Made by a program: the position numbers and the translations under genes
The notes under the pieces: model-generated
Database searches by the model: none
The model's input: the letters and a program-made list of their open reading frames with translations, nothing else
Told to the model about the DNA's origin: nothing
Assembly: GCF_018854015.1 (NCBI RefSeq)
Contig: NZ_JAAXYO010000028.1
Coordinates: forward strand, 1 to 64,000
DNA: 64,000 nucleotides
Direction of reading: 5' to 3'
Source of the DNA: Igneacidithiobacillus copahuensis
GTDB lineage: Bacteria > Pseudomonadota > Gammaproteobacteria > Acidithiobacillales > Acidithiobacillaceae
Part shown: positions 12,759 to 20,471 of the stretch, piece after piece
How the letters are laid out: each line of letters starts with the position of its first letter
Position numbering within the stretch: position 1 is the first letter of the stretch

Positions 12759-13658
12759 GTGTTTATCCGACGTTATATTTTGGCCCTACTGTGGGCGGGA
12801 TCTGCAGGACTATCGAACGCCTGTCTCGCCGATGACCCAATGCGAGGCAATTCACCTGGGTCATACACGGACCCTTCTCCCATTACCTCTAAACTCTTCC
12901 CCGTTGCCGATGGTTGGCTTTTGTCTGGTTACGGCCACATCCGGAATCTTCACTATTGGGGAGCAGCCTATACCTGGGGAATAGGATCTCATTCTATCTT
13001 ACCAACCTCACCAGGTTCTTCGGCACCCTTTATCTCACTCTCCGTCTGCCCAACCATGCGTGAATGCAAAGGTCATGCAGACACAGTCAATTCCGAGATG
13101 CGCGACGAGGCACGTCGTTGCCACCACCGATCTACGGTCACACAGTTGGCAGGCAATGGACCTGCGAGCCTAGGTATTACCTACGAAGTGGATAATGTCA
13201 GCTGTACAGATGATTGGGATAATCCCCACACCGCCTGTGTGCCGAGCGCCGCATACCCAGAAGCCACGAGGAACCCGGCCAATGAGTTTTACGAGTTTGT
13301 CTATGAGAAGAATGGTATACCTGCGGGATTTCCCCGCAACAAGTTCAGTGAGCTCCGCGCTTGGCTTCTACAGCATGGCTGGACCAGTGCGAGCAGCATG
13401 GACCCAAAGGCACGATACCGAGCGAACGTCACCAGTAACGATGGTTTTGTAAGTAATGGGATGCTTGACAGTGCAAGTTGGATATTTGCCCACATACCAT
13501 CGCCTCCTAACGGTAACATGTGCTTTCTTGGTGTGTCTCTTCTGCGTACAGAGTTTACTACACCGTTTTCGCAAGCCACATTCACGAGCTGCTGTGGACC
13601 CTTGGGCAAGAGTGAAAACGACAAGAGCGCCTGCGGTTACGCAGTGAAGAAAAACTGA
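12759..13658 (+). CDS. Exported cysteine-rich protein of unknown function
   Basis: I chose the GTG at 12759, preceded by TAGGAGAT, because the signal peptide FIRRYILALLWAGSAGLSNA begins there; the frame is open upstream but runs back through the terminator. The precursor is 299 aa. The mature part has nine cysteines, including pairs in VCPTMREC and TSCCGP, so disulfides in the periplasm or outside the cell are likely. I recognise no domain. Its base composition is visibly less GC-rich than the flanking genes, which hints at acquisition by transfer. It has no same-strand partner; def converges on it 7 nt away. Confidence 0.7.
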   Translation: MFIRRYILALLWAGSAGLSNACLADDPMRGNSPGSYTDPSPITSKLFPVADGWLLSGYGHIRNLHYWGAAYTWGIGSHSILPTSPGSSAPFISLSVCPTMRECKGHADTVNSEMRDEARRCHHRSTVTQLAGNGPASLGITYEVDNVSCTDDWDNPHTACVPSAAYPEATRNPANEFYEFVYEKNGIPAGFPRNKFSELRAWLLQHGWTSASSMDPKARYRANVTSNDGFVSNGMLDSASWIFAHIPSPPNGNMCFLGVSLLRTEFTTPFSQATFTSCCGPLGKSENDKSACGYAVKKN

Positions 13659-13665
13659 GATATTT

Positions 13666-14178
13666 TTAGGCTTTTCTTTTCTGGTAGTTCTTGCGCCGAA
13701 AGAGATCGGTTTTGCGGGACACCAGGCGGTCTAAAAACAAGAGGCCATCGAGGTGGTCCATCTCGTGCTGCACCGCGCGGGCCTCGAAGCCCTCGCACTC
13801 GTAGACCCGGTCCCGTCCATCGGGATCCTGCGCCTGCACCTGGATCCGCTCGGCCCGAATGACATTGCCGGTAAAATCCGGCACCGACATACAGCCTTCG
13901 CGGCCCACCGCCATTCCTTCCCAGGCTAGCAGCTCCGGGTTGATAAGGACCATCAGGCCATGGCAGTCCTCACCCAGTTTGGGACGCACGTCGACAATGA
14001 CGATGCGCTGCAGACGATCCACCTGCGGCGCGGCAATCCCCACCCCCCCAGGGCCCGCATACATGGTCTCGGTAAGGTCCGCAACGAAAGTACGCAACTC
14101 GTCGTCAAATTCGGCCACCGGCTCCGATGGACGCGCCAAGCGCGGGTCAGGATAGGTGAGGATGGGCAGAACAGCCAT
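13666..14178 (-). CDS. def: Peptide deformylase
   Basis: The 170-aa protein has all three family motifs: GVGIAAPQV (residues 45-53), EGCMS with metal-binding C96, and HEMDH with H138 and H142 and catalytic E139. It removes the formyl group from nascent N-terminal methionine. The ATG overlaps the stop of the gcvR-like gene (TGATG). It ends an operon that otherwise carries methionine-salvage genes, which is an unusual place for def; it is more often beside fmt. Confidence 0.96.
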   Translation of the reverse strand: MAVLPILTYPDPRLARPSEPVAEFDDELRTFVADLTETMYAGPGGVGIAAPQVDRLQRIVIVDVRPKLGEDCHGLMVLINPELLAWEGMAVGREGCMSVPDFTGNVIRAERIQVQAQDPDGRDRVYECEGFEARAVQHEMDHLDGLLFLDRLVSRKTDLFRRKNYQKRKA

Positions 14179-14699
14179 CAGAGCAGCGCCGTATCGATAG
14201 CGTGAACACTGATTTCGACCCCCTGCTCCGCTTTCAGCGGTTCCAGGGTCAGGCGCACCTGCTCCAGACCTTGCGGAGCCGACCCCTGGATGATCATGAC
14301 GTAAATCGGTCGCTCCGGATTGCCCGATTTCTCGCTTTCCAGATCGATAATGTTAAAGCCGATCTTCGCCAGCGCCTCGGTCACCCCCGCAACAATGCCC
14401 GGGTGATCGGCGCCATATACTGTTACCCGGACGTTGGCGACATCCTCTTGCGCGGGGACGCTGGAGATCGGATCGAGGTGCACGCGCAGATTCAGACGCT
14501 TCACCGCCGGGTCGAGAGCGGCCTCCACCGCACCGAAATCGCGGCTGTAGTCGATCACCTGCATGATGGTGAAATAACCACCCAGGCGCATCATGGAGGC
14601 GTCACCAATGGCACAGTCGGCGGCGTAGAGGGCCTGGGTGACGGCAGCAACGATTCCCGGTCGATCTTCTCCGATGACCGTCAGTAGGGCTTGACTCAT
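14178..14699 (-). CDS. gcvR: ACT-domain protein of the GcvR family
   Basis: The 173-aa product consists of two ACT domains, starting LLTVIGEDRPGIVAAVTQAL and VRVTVYGADHPGIVAGVTEAL. This is the layout of GcvR, the glycine-responsive partner of the activator GcvA in E. coli. No gcvA or glycine-cleavage genes are nearby, so the ligand and partner are uncertain. The ATG at 14699 overlaps the mtnB stop by 4 nt, which fixes the start over a longer upstream reading. Confidence 0.8.
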   Translation of the reverse strand: MSQALLTVIGEDRPGIVAAVTQALYAADCAIGDASMMRLGGYFTIMQVIDYSRDFGAVEAALDPAVKRLNLRVHLDPISSVPAQEDVANVRVTVYGADHPGIVAGVTEALAKIGFNIIDLESEKSGNPERPIYVMIIQGSAPQGLEQVRLTLEPLKAEQGVEISVHAIDTALL

Positions 14700-15319
14700 G
14701 ACTCTCCTCCCAGGCCGTGTAAACGGGCCAATGATAGATACCGAAAACAATATTCGAAAAGTTCCAGATGATGCCGGGCGGCGTCAAAATCCCTGCCCCA
14801 GGCGGTCATGCCGTGCTCGTGAATCAGGGCCCCGGGCACACGCGGCAGACGCTGGAGAAATGCGGCATCCATGTCGGCGGCAATCTGCGCTACCTCGACA
14901 TGATTGGCAAAGACCGGAAGATCGACCGCGGGTTCCGCCTCGGGAATTCCGAGCCCCTTGAGCATTTCCAGTGGCGGCAGGCGCAACTGCCCCGCCTTGG
15001 CGAAATGCCCACAGAGATTGGCCTCCACCGAGTGCACATGAAAGATTACCTGCGCCTCGGGAAAATGCCGATAGATGACCTGATGGATGCTGGTTTCCGC
15101 CGAAGGACGCCGCCCCGCCGTCGCTTCCTGCACCCGTCCTGCCAGATCGACGGCAACGAAGTCTTCCTCGCTGAGGGCATCCTTGGGCCGGCCACTGGCG
15201 GTGATCCAGAAGCTGTCGGCAGTGCGCCGGGCGGACAGATTGCCTGCCGTCCCCAGCATCCAGCCGCGTTGATAGAAATCGCGCGCCGCCGCCGCCAGTT
15301 TCGCGCGTGGATCCGTCAT
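14696..15319 (-). CDS. mtnB: Methylthioribulose-1-phosphate dehydratase
   Basis: The 207-aa class II aldolase-fold enzyme dehydrates methylthioribulose-1-phosphate in the methionine-salvage pathway. Family features are GTAGNLSAR near residue 24, E75, the zinc ligands in FHVHS (H94, H96) and a further histidine in IHEHG (167-169). It overlaps mtnX and the gcvR-like gene by 4 nt each, so translation is coupled. Its neighbours mtnD, mtnW and mtnX make this assignment secure against the related fuculose aldolases. Confidence 0.92.
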   Translation of the reverse strand: MTDPRAKLAAAARDFYQRGWMLGTAGNLSARRTADSFWITASGRPKDALSEEDFVAVDLAGRVQEATAGRRPSAETSIHQVIYRHFPEAQVIFHVHSVEANLCGHFAKAGQLRLPPLEMLKGLGIPEAEPAVDLPVFANHVEVAQIAADMDAAFLQRLPRVPGALIHEHGMTAWGRDFDAARHHLELFEYCFRYLSLARLHGLGGES

Positions 15320-15948
15320 CGATGCTTCTCCAGGGCAGTCAGGACATCGTGAAAATCATCAAAGGGTGTGAAGGCGCGATTCTCGGCACGCAGGTAGTCC
15401 TGCAAGCCGTTCCGGGCAAAGACCCGCGGGCACTCTCTGGCCAAGCGCAGGTCGGTCACGGAATCGCCGATGCAGACGGCCGCCGCCGGCTGATATTGGG
15501 CATAGATGGCCCGCTTGACCACCAGCTCCTCGTCATCTTCCCAAGGCGAAAAGACCCGCAGGGTGGGACCGCTGAGGTCCACCTCCAACCCATGGATGGC
15601 CCGGATCTGCCCGCGCAAGGGTGCCAGCACAAGTTCGGCCATGCGCGTGAAGCCTCCCGTCACCACCAGCAGCTCCCAGCCCAGGCCCAGCAGGGCGGCG
15701 AGAAACTCCTCGAAACCCGCGCGAAGATGACTGTTGTCGAGAACGAAACTCTCCATCTCCGGCCATTTTTGACTGGGGATGGTAGAGAGGATCTCGATGA
15801 GCCCTTGGCGCAGGGATTTGCGCAGGGCGAGAATCTCGGGGAGGACGCGCGCCGAGATTTCCGGTGCATAGGAGCGCATCAGGTCGCGAAAGATTTCCTC
15901 CACCAGGATGGTGCCGTCAAAATCGCAGAAGATCAGGCGCTCAGCCAT
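15316..15948 (-). CDS. mtnX: HAD-family phosphatase MtnX (2-hydroxy-3-keto-5-methylthiopentenyl-1-phosphate phosphatase)
   Basis: The 210-aa protein starts with the HAD nucleophile motif FCDFDGTI and has later HAD motifs VVTGGF and CIGDSVTDL. MtnX removes the phosphate from the enol product of MtnW, giving the acireductone substrate of MtnD. ATG 15948 is preferred over ATG 15954 because GGGGA is 7 nt before it; both overlap the mtnW end. Separate MtnW and MtnX genes, rather than a fused MtnC, make this the Bacillus-type pathway. Confidence 0.9.
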   Translation of the reverse strand: MAERLIFCDFDGTILVEEIFRDLMRSYAPEISARVLPEILALRKSLRQGLIEILSTIPSQKWPEMESFVLDNSHLRAGFEEFLAALLGLGWELLVVTGGFTRMAELVLAPLRGQIRAIHGLEVDLSGPTLRVFSPWEDDEELVVKRAIYAQYQPAAAVCIGDSVTDLRLARECPRVFARNGLQDYLRAENRAFTPFDDFHDVLTALEKHR

Positions 15949-17122
15949 GTCCATTTCCCCACTTGTCGATAGCAGCGTGTAAGGGTCCCTCGGGGAGCTC
16001 TTCCAGAGAGAAGCTCTCTTGCGCCCGATAGCGTTCCCAGGCCTCGAAGAAGGCCAGGACACCGGCAGCCGGCCCTTGCGGATGGTCCATGATGCCGGTG
16101 CCGGCATTGAGAATCACCTCGCTGCCATAGTCGGCGAGGATTTGCGGCAGGATGCCTGGCTGCACCCCGGCCGAAGGCACCGCGGCCACGCCGCGCGCAC
16201 GCAGGGCATCGCGAATGGCGGATTCCTCGGCGGCTGGGAAGGACAGACTGCCATAGTGCGCGGGGTAGAGGACCGCATCGGCACCGGCATGGGTCATCAG
16301 GGTGCCCAGGGTCAGGGCGTAGGACAGGCCATGCTCCGGCGCCGCAGAAAAGGCCCCGGCGAGGGCCGGGTGGGCGAAGATCGGCACAGCGATTTCGGGG
16401 TCGCTAGCCAGGGCCTCGAGGACCGGATAGCCATAGGCCAAGACATTGAGCAACAGGGCATTGGCGCCCTCGGCGACGAGCTGGCGGGCGAGGGTTTGCA
16501 GTTCCTGGGCATTGCCGGACAGGTTCACCGCGTAGAGCAGATCGCGCCCCAGACGGTCACGCCGTGCTTCGAGGATGGGCGCGCAGGCGCGCCAGCGTTC
16601 GCGGGTGGGTGCGCCAGCCAGATTGGGCAGGATTTCATCGTCCTTGATGATATCGAGGCCTGCCAGGGCCACCTCGGCGAGGATGCCGGCATGGTCCTCG
16701 GCGCTCAGCCCCAGGGCGGGCTTGAAAATGGCCATGAAGAGCGGGCGATCGCTCACCCCCAGACGCGCGCGAATACCCGCCATGCCGTAGCGCCCGCGTA
16801 CTCCGTAGTCTTCCGGCAGGCGCAGGCCGACGACCTTGGCCGTCCCGCCCAGGGAATACTTGCCAAAGATCATGGTCAGCAGACTGCCGATCCCGCCATC
16901 GACGTTGGCGAGGGGAAAGGCAATCGTCGCCTGCTGGCTCCCATCCTCGTTTTCCTGAATCTGCAACACCTCACCCAAATGCGCGCGCAGGACATCGTCC
17001 CGATACCGGAAACGCGCATCCCAGGAGCCCGCTGTCTGCCCTACGGCAAGGATCTGCGCCTGCTTTTCCGCATCGCTCCCGACCGGAAAGCGGTAATCGA
17101 CCTCAATACGCTGGGGATTCAT
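15941..17122 (-). CDS. mtnW: RuBisCO-like 2,3-diketo-5-methylthiopentyl-1-phosphate enolase
   Basis: The 393-aa protein is a form IV RuBisCO-like protein. It keeps the metal-binding motif DIIKDDE (K160, D161, D162, E163) and K134 in AIFKPALGLS but is embedded between mtnD and mtnX. This fits the enolase of methionine salvage rather than CO2 fixation. Genuine autotrophic RuBisCO would be encoded elsewhere. It overlaps mtnD by 4 nt upstream and mtnX by 8 nt downstream. Confidence 0.93.
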   Translation of the reverse strand: MNPQRIEVDYRFPVGSDAEKQAQILAVGQTAGSWDARFRYRDDVLRAHLGEVLQIQENEDGSQQATIAFPLANVDGGIGSLLTMIFGKYSLGGTAKVVGLRLPEDYGVRGRYGMAGIRARLGVSDRPLFMAIFKPALGLSAEDHAGILAEVALAGLDIIKDDEILPNLAGAPTRERWRACAPILEARRDRLGRDLLYAVNLSGNAQELQTLARQLVAEGANALLLNVLAYGYPVLEALASDPEIAVPIFAHPALAGAFSAAPEHGLSYALTLGTLMTHAGADAVLYPAHYGSLSFPAAEESAIRDALRARGVAAVPSAGVQPGILPQILADYGSEVILNAGTGIMDHPQGPAAGVLAFFEAWERYRAQESFSLEELPEGPLHAAIDKWGNGHG

Positions 17123-17664
17123 GGACGGGGAAATTCCTGCATGCTCCGCTCCTGATAGACCGGCACCCAGCCGCCGCGCGCACTGAAGTAACGCACCGCC
17201 TTGATACGCTGCAGTCCGTTGAGGCGGAACCAGTGTTCCACGCCCGCGGGGATGTCGATGTAGTCACCGGCGCTGATCGTCACTTCCAGCTGTCTGCCGT
17301 CGGGCAGAACGAAGCCGAAGACCCCTTCGCCATCGACGATGTAACGGACCTCTTCGTCCTCGTGGATATGGATGCGGCAAAACTTGGCATCGAGCTCCGC
17401 GAGCAGGGGGTGCTCGGGGTAGAGAATCACCAGATCACGGTCCTGGTATCCGCGCTCACGTTGCAGTTCCTGGAAGACGCCATCGAGGGCGGACAACAGC
17501 CGCTCCTGCTCGCTGGCATCGAGCTGCGCTGGCGCGAGCCACGGTGCCGCGGCGCTAGCCACGGGATACGCACGCAGACGCACGCCCAGAGGCGCGAGCT
17601 GCGCCGCAAGCTGTGCGCCGTCCGTGGACAACTCCGCTGCATTTCCCCATTGCCAGGATTTCAT
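17119..17664 (-). CDS. mtnD: Acireductone dioxygenase
   Basis: The 181-aa cupin has the metal ligands in HIHEDEE (H99, H101, E105) and H144 (GVEHWF). It oxidises acireductone to 2-keto-4-methylthiobutyrate plus formate when it binds iron, or to a CO-producing off-pathway product when it binds nickel. Here the former completes the salvage route to the keto acid of methionine. It overlaps pgeF upstream and mtnW downstream by 4 nt each. Confidence 0.94.
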   Translation of the reverse strand: MKSWQWGNAAELSTDGAQLAAQLAPLGVRLRAYPVASAAAPWLAPAQLDASEQERLLSALDGVFQELQRERGYQDRDLVILYPEHPLLAELDAKFCRIHIHEDEEVRYIVDGEGVFGFVLPDGRQLEVTISAGDYIDIPAGVEHWFRLNGLQRIKAVRYFSARGGWVPVYQERSMQEFPRP

Positions 17665-18413
17665 GCTTCCTCCCGCCAGATCAACGACGCCGTGCGCCCA
17701 GATTGTCCATCCCGACGATAGGAGAAGAAGAGCTGCTCCTCGCTATGCGTGCAGTGCTCTCCCCCCCAGATCGCCGTCACCCCAAGTGCTGCCAGGCGCT
17801 GCCGTGCCAACAGATAGAGATCGGCAAGGTAGCCATCTCCCTGGGGCCGAAAGGCCAGCGCTGCCTGCGGCGAATGCGCCAGAAAAGCGGCACGAACCTC
17901 GGCGCCGACCACATAGCGCTGTGCCCCGATTGCCGGGCCCAAGTATAGCAAAATTTCGTCGGGTGCCACCCGCATGGCGCGGATTCCCGCCTCCAGGATT
18001 CCTGTCGCGAGACCCCGCCAACCGGCATGGAAGGCGGCGATCACCTGGCCATCGCGGGAGACAGCCAATACCGGCAGGCAGTCGGCGGTGAGGATGGAGA
18101 GCACGGCCCCCGGACTGCTTGCGATGGCGCCATCCGCCTGCGGCGCCCGCCCAAAGCCAGCCTCAACCTCCCACTGCGCAATCTCCGTCCCATGCACCTG
18201 CTGCAACCACAGCGGTTCGCGGGGCAGGTCCAGGCATTGGCGCAGCAGCTGGCGGTTGGCAGCGACGGCAGCGCTGTCGTCTCCGACATGGTCGGCAAGA
18301 TTGAAGGAATTCCAGGGCACTCGACTGGAGCCGCCCTGACGGGTGCTGATGGCAGCGCGGACCCCCCCCGGCAACGGCCAATCGAGGGAAAGGAAGGTGG
18401 GCTCAGGAGGCAA
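17661..18413 (-). CDS. pgeF: PgeF/YfiH laccase-domain protein
   Basis: The 250-aa protein has the family's metal-site segments LQQVHG, LTADCLPV and FHAGWRG. YfiH/PgeF proteins act in peptidoglycan editing, and family members have also been shown to cleave purine nucleosides including methylthioadenosine. Because it overlaps mtnD by 4 nt in an operon that lacks mtnP or mtnN, I infer it may supply methylthioadenosine phosphorolysis here. It overlaps rluD by 11 nt; rluD-pgeF is a common pair in proteobacteria, so the link to salvage is not proven. Confidence 0.88.
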   Translation of the reverse strand: MPPEPTFLSLDWPLPGGVRAAISTRQGGSSRVPWNSFNLADHVGDDSAAVAANRQLLRQCLDLPREPLWLQQVHGTEIAQWEVEAGFGRAPQADGAIASSPGAVLSILTADCLPVLAVSRDGQVIAAFHAGWRGLATGILEAGIRAMRVAPDEILLYLGPAIGAQRYVVGAEVRAAFLAHSPQAALAFRPQGDGYLADLYLLARQRLAALGVTAIWGGEHCTHSEEQLFFSYRRDGQSGRTASLIWREEA

Positions 18414-19356
18414 GGCGGCGCAGCATCGTCAGCAATTCCTCCATATCGCTGGGCAGGGGACTCTCCCAGGCACAGAGTTCACCATCGCGCGGGTGTTCCA
18501 GCTCCAGACGCCAGGCATGCAAGGCTTGCCGGCGGAAGGCACGCCAAGTATCCAAAGCTGCGGCATCGAGTCCTGGCGGGACGATACTGCGTCCGCCATA
18601 CACCGGATCGCCGACCAGGGGATGGCCGATGTGGCGCATGTGCAGACGAATCTGGTGCGTGCGGCCAGTGGCCAGACGCAGACGCAAGAGGGTGTGGCGT
18701 GGAAAGCGTTCGAGCAGACGGTAGTCGGTGCGGGCAAAGCGACCGTCGCTGCGCACGGCCATGCGCAGCCGGTCGTGACTGTGGCGGCCAATCGGTGCCT
18801 CCACCCGCCCACCGCCGGTCATGGCGCCCTGCACCAGCGCGATATATTCCCGATGCATACTGCGCTCGGCCAGTTGTTCCGTGAGATCCTGACGGGCGTG
18901 TTCGGTCTTGGCCACCAACAGCAAACCGCTGGTGTCTTTGTCGAGGCGGTGCACGATACCGGCGCGCGGGAGTTTGCTGTTGTCCGGGCAATGGGCAAGC
19001 ACGGCGTTGGCGAGGGTCCCGCCCGGGTGCCCGGCGCCCGGATGGGTGAGCATGCCCGCGACCTTGTCGAGTACGAGGATCTCCTCGTCTTCATGGACGA
19101 CTTGCAACGGCAGATTTTCTGCCGCCCAGTGCTCAGGTTCCCGCGGCGGCAGGCGCAGTTGCACCGCCTCGCCACCATGTACCCGGTGACTGGGACGCAG
19201 ATTCTCGCCGTTGACGACAATCTCCCCTGCCCCCAGTAATTCCTGGATACGACTGCGGCTGAGATCCGGCAACAGTTCCGCGAGTAGACTATCAAGGCGC
19301 TCCCCCGCCCGCTCCTCTGGCAAAACCAGTGCAATTTCCGTAGTATCGCTGCTCAT
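18403..19356 (-). CDS. rluD: 23S rRNA pseudouridine synthase RluD
   Basis: The 317-aa protein has an S4 RNA-binding domain (about residues 17-75) and the catalytic motif HRLDKDTSG (136-144) with Asp139, followed by GRTHQIRLHM. RluD modifies helix 69 of 23S rRNA. It is the first gene of the pgeF-mtn-gcvR-def operon and diverges from bamD with a gap of only 28 nt, so both promoters must overlap the opposing gene or be very compact. Confidence 0.94.
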   Translation of the reverse strand: MSSDTTEIALVLPEERAGERLDSLLAELLPDLSRSRIQELLGAGEIVVNGENLRPSHRVHGGEAVQLRLPPREPEHWAAENLPLQVVHEDEEILVLDKVAGMLTHPGAGHPGGTLANAVLAHCPDNSKLPRAGIVHRLDKDTSGLLLVAKTEHARQDLTEQLAERSMHREYIALVQGAMTGGGRVEAPIGRHSHDRLRMAVRSDGRFARTDYRLLERFPRHTLLRLRLATGRTHQIRLHMRHIGHPLVGDPVYGGRSIVPPGLDAAALDTWRAFRRQALHAWRLELEHPRDGELCAWESPLPSDMEELLTMLRRLAS

Positions 19357-19384
19357 GGCCCGTCACTATAGATCATTGTTCGAC

Positions 19385-20122
19385 ATGCGCAAGCGCTCCC
19401 TCGCCGTTATGGCAATCCTGACCCTAGCCGCCGCTGGCTGTGCCTCGGACAAACCCAAAGACCATCTACTGGATTCCCATGCGGCAGCCGCTGTCATGTA
19501 TCAGAAGGGCAAAAGCGCCCAGGATCGGGGCGATTACGGTACGGCAGTCCGCGATTACCAGGACCTGGAGGCCATGTACCCCTATGGTCCCTACGCGGAA
19601 CAGGCGCAGTTGAATACCGCCTATAGCTATTATCAGCAGGGCGAGTCCAAGGCGGCGGCGGCAGCAGCCGAGCGCTTCATCAAGCTGCACCCGGTCAATC
19701 CCCACGTGGACTATGCCTGGTACCTGAAAGGCATCTCTCAGTATCAGGAAATCGAAGGGGCCAACTGGAACCCGGTACCACTGCATCAGGCCTTCGACAC
19801 CTTCGAGACCCTGGTCAAACGCTGGCCGAAGAGCGCTTACGCCGCCGATGCCCGCCTGCGCATGGAGAAGATCATCGACCTGCTCGGCAAGCGCAACCTC
19901 GACATCTGCAAGTTCTATTACGTGCGCGACGCCTATGTGGCGTCCGCCAACCGCTGCCAAGAAGTAGTGACCAAATACCAGTTGAGCCCCGCCCGCGAAG
20001 AGGCGCTCTACTATCTCTATCTATCCTACAAGCGCCTTGACTTGGCAAAGCAGGCACAGAATACTGCGGCCATCCTGCGCTACAACTATCCCCAGGGAAA
20101 ATATACGAAAAAGCTTGGCTGA
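19385..20122 (+). CDS. bamD: Outer membrane assembly lipoprotein BamD
   Basis: The 245-aa precursor has a lipoprotein signal MRKRSLAVMAILTLAAAGC with the lipobox AAGC, then about five TPR-like units, including YPYGPYAEQAQLNTAYSYYQ and HPVNPHVDYAWYLKGISQY. BamD is the essential TPR lipoprotein of the Bam complex that folds beta-barrels. I chose ATG 19385 because the signal peptide starts there; an in-frame ATG at 19355 is possible. No ribosome-binding site is visible before it, and a TATAGA lies only about 15 nt upstream, so the mRNA leader may be very short. Confidence 0.93.
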   Translation: MRKRSLAVMAILTLAAAGCASDKPKDHLLDSHAAAAVMYQKGKSAQDRGDYGTAVRDYQDLEAMYPYGPYAEQAQLNTAYSYYQQGESKAAAAAAERFIKLHPVNPHVDYAWYLKGISQYQEIEGANWNPVPLHQAFDTFETLVKRWPKSAYAADARLRMEKIIDLLGKRNLDICKFYYVRDAYVASANRCQEVVTKYQLSPAREEALYYLYLSYKRLDLAKQAQNTAAILRYNYPQGKYTKKLG

Positions 20123-20135
20123 GCCGCGCGGCTCA
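20120..20135. repeat. Perfect 16-bp palindrome carrying both convergent stop codons
   Basis: TGAGCCGCGCGGCTCA is fully symmetric. Its first TGA is the bamD stop on the plus strand and its last TCA is the glnB stop on the minus strand. It could fold in transcripts from either side, but no T-run follows in either direction. Confidence 0.75.
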
Positions 20136-20471
20136 GACGGCCTCGTCGCCCTCTTCCCCGGTACGGATGCGGATGATGCGCGAGACTTCACTGACGAAGA
20201 CCTTGCCATCACCGATCTTGCCCGTGCGTGCTGCCTCGACGATGGCATCGACGGCGCGGTCGACCAAGGCATCGGGGACCACCACCTCCATCTTCAGTTT
20301 GGGCAGAAAATCGACCACATACTCGGCACCGCGGTAGAGTTCGGTGTGCCCCTTCTGCCGGCCAAAGCCCTTGACCTCAGTCACCGTCATGCCGGCAATC
20401 CCCATTTCTTGCAGGGCATCCCGCACATCATCCAACTTGAAAGGCTTGACGATCGCTTCAATCTTTTTCAT
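20133..20471 (-). CDS. glnB: Nitrogen regulatory protein PII
   Basis: The 112-aa protein has the T-loop ELYRGAEYVVDF with the uridylylation site Tyr51, and the C-terminal signature GKIGDGKVFV. PII senses 2-oxoglutarate, ATP/ADP and, by uridylylation, glutamine. It overlaps the nadE stop by 4 nt, which fixes the ATG at 20471. It is the last gene of an operon that makes 2-oxoglutarate. NadE, its immediate neighbour, is glutamine-dependent; PII control of NAD synthetase has been described in some bacteria. Confidence 0.96.
   Translation of the reverse strand: MKKIEAIVKPFKLDDVRDALQEMGIAGMTVTEVKGFGRQKGHTELYRGAEYVVDFLPKLKMEVVVPDALVDRAVDAIVEAARTGKIGDGKVFVSEVSRIIRIRTGEEGDEAV

Noticed and set aside
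15941..17122. The RuBisCO-family protein as a CO2-fixing enzyme
   Set aside because: It is a form IV-like protein inside an mtnD-mtnW-mtnX-mtnB operon. No small subunit, carboxysome or Calvin-cycle regulator gene is adjacent.
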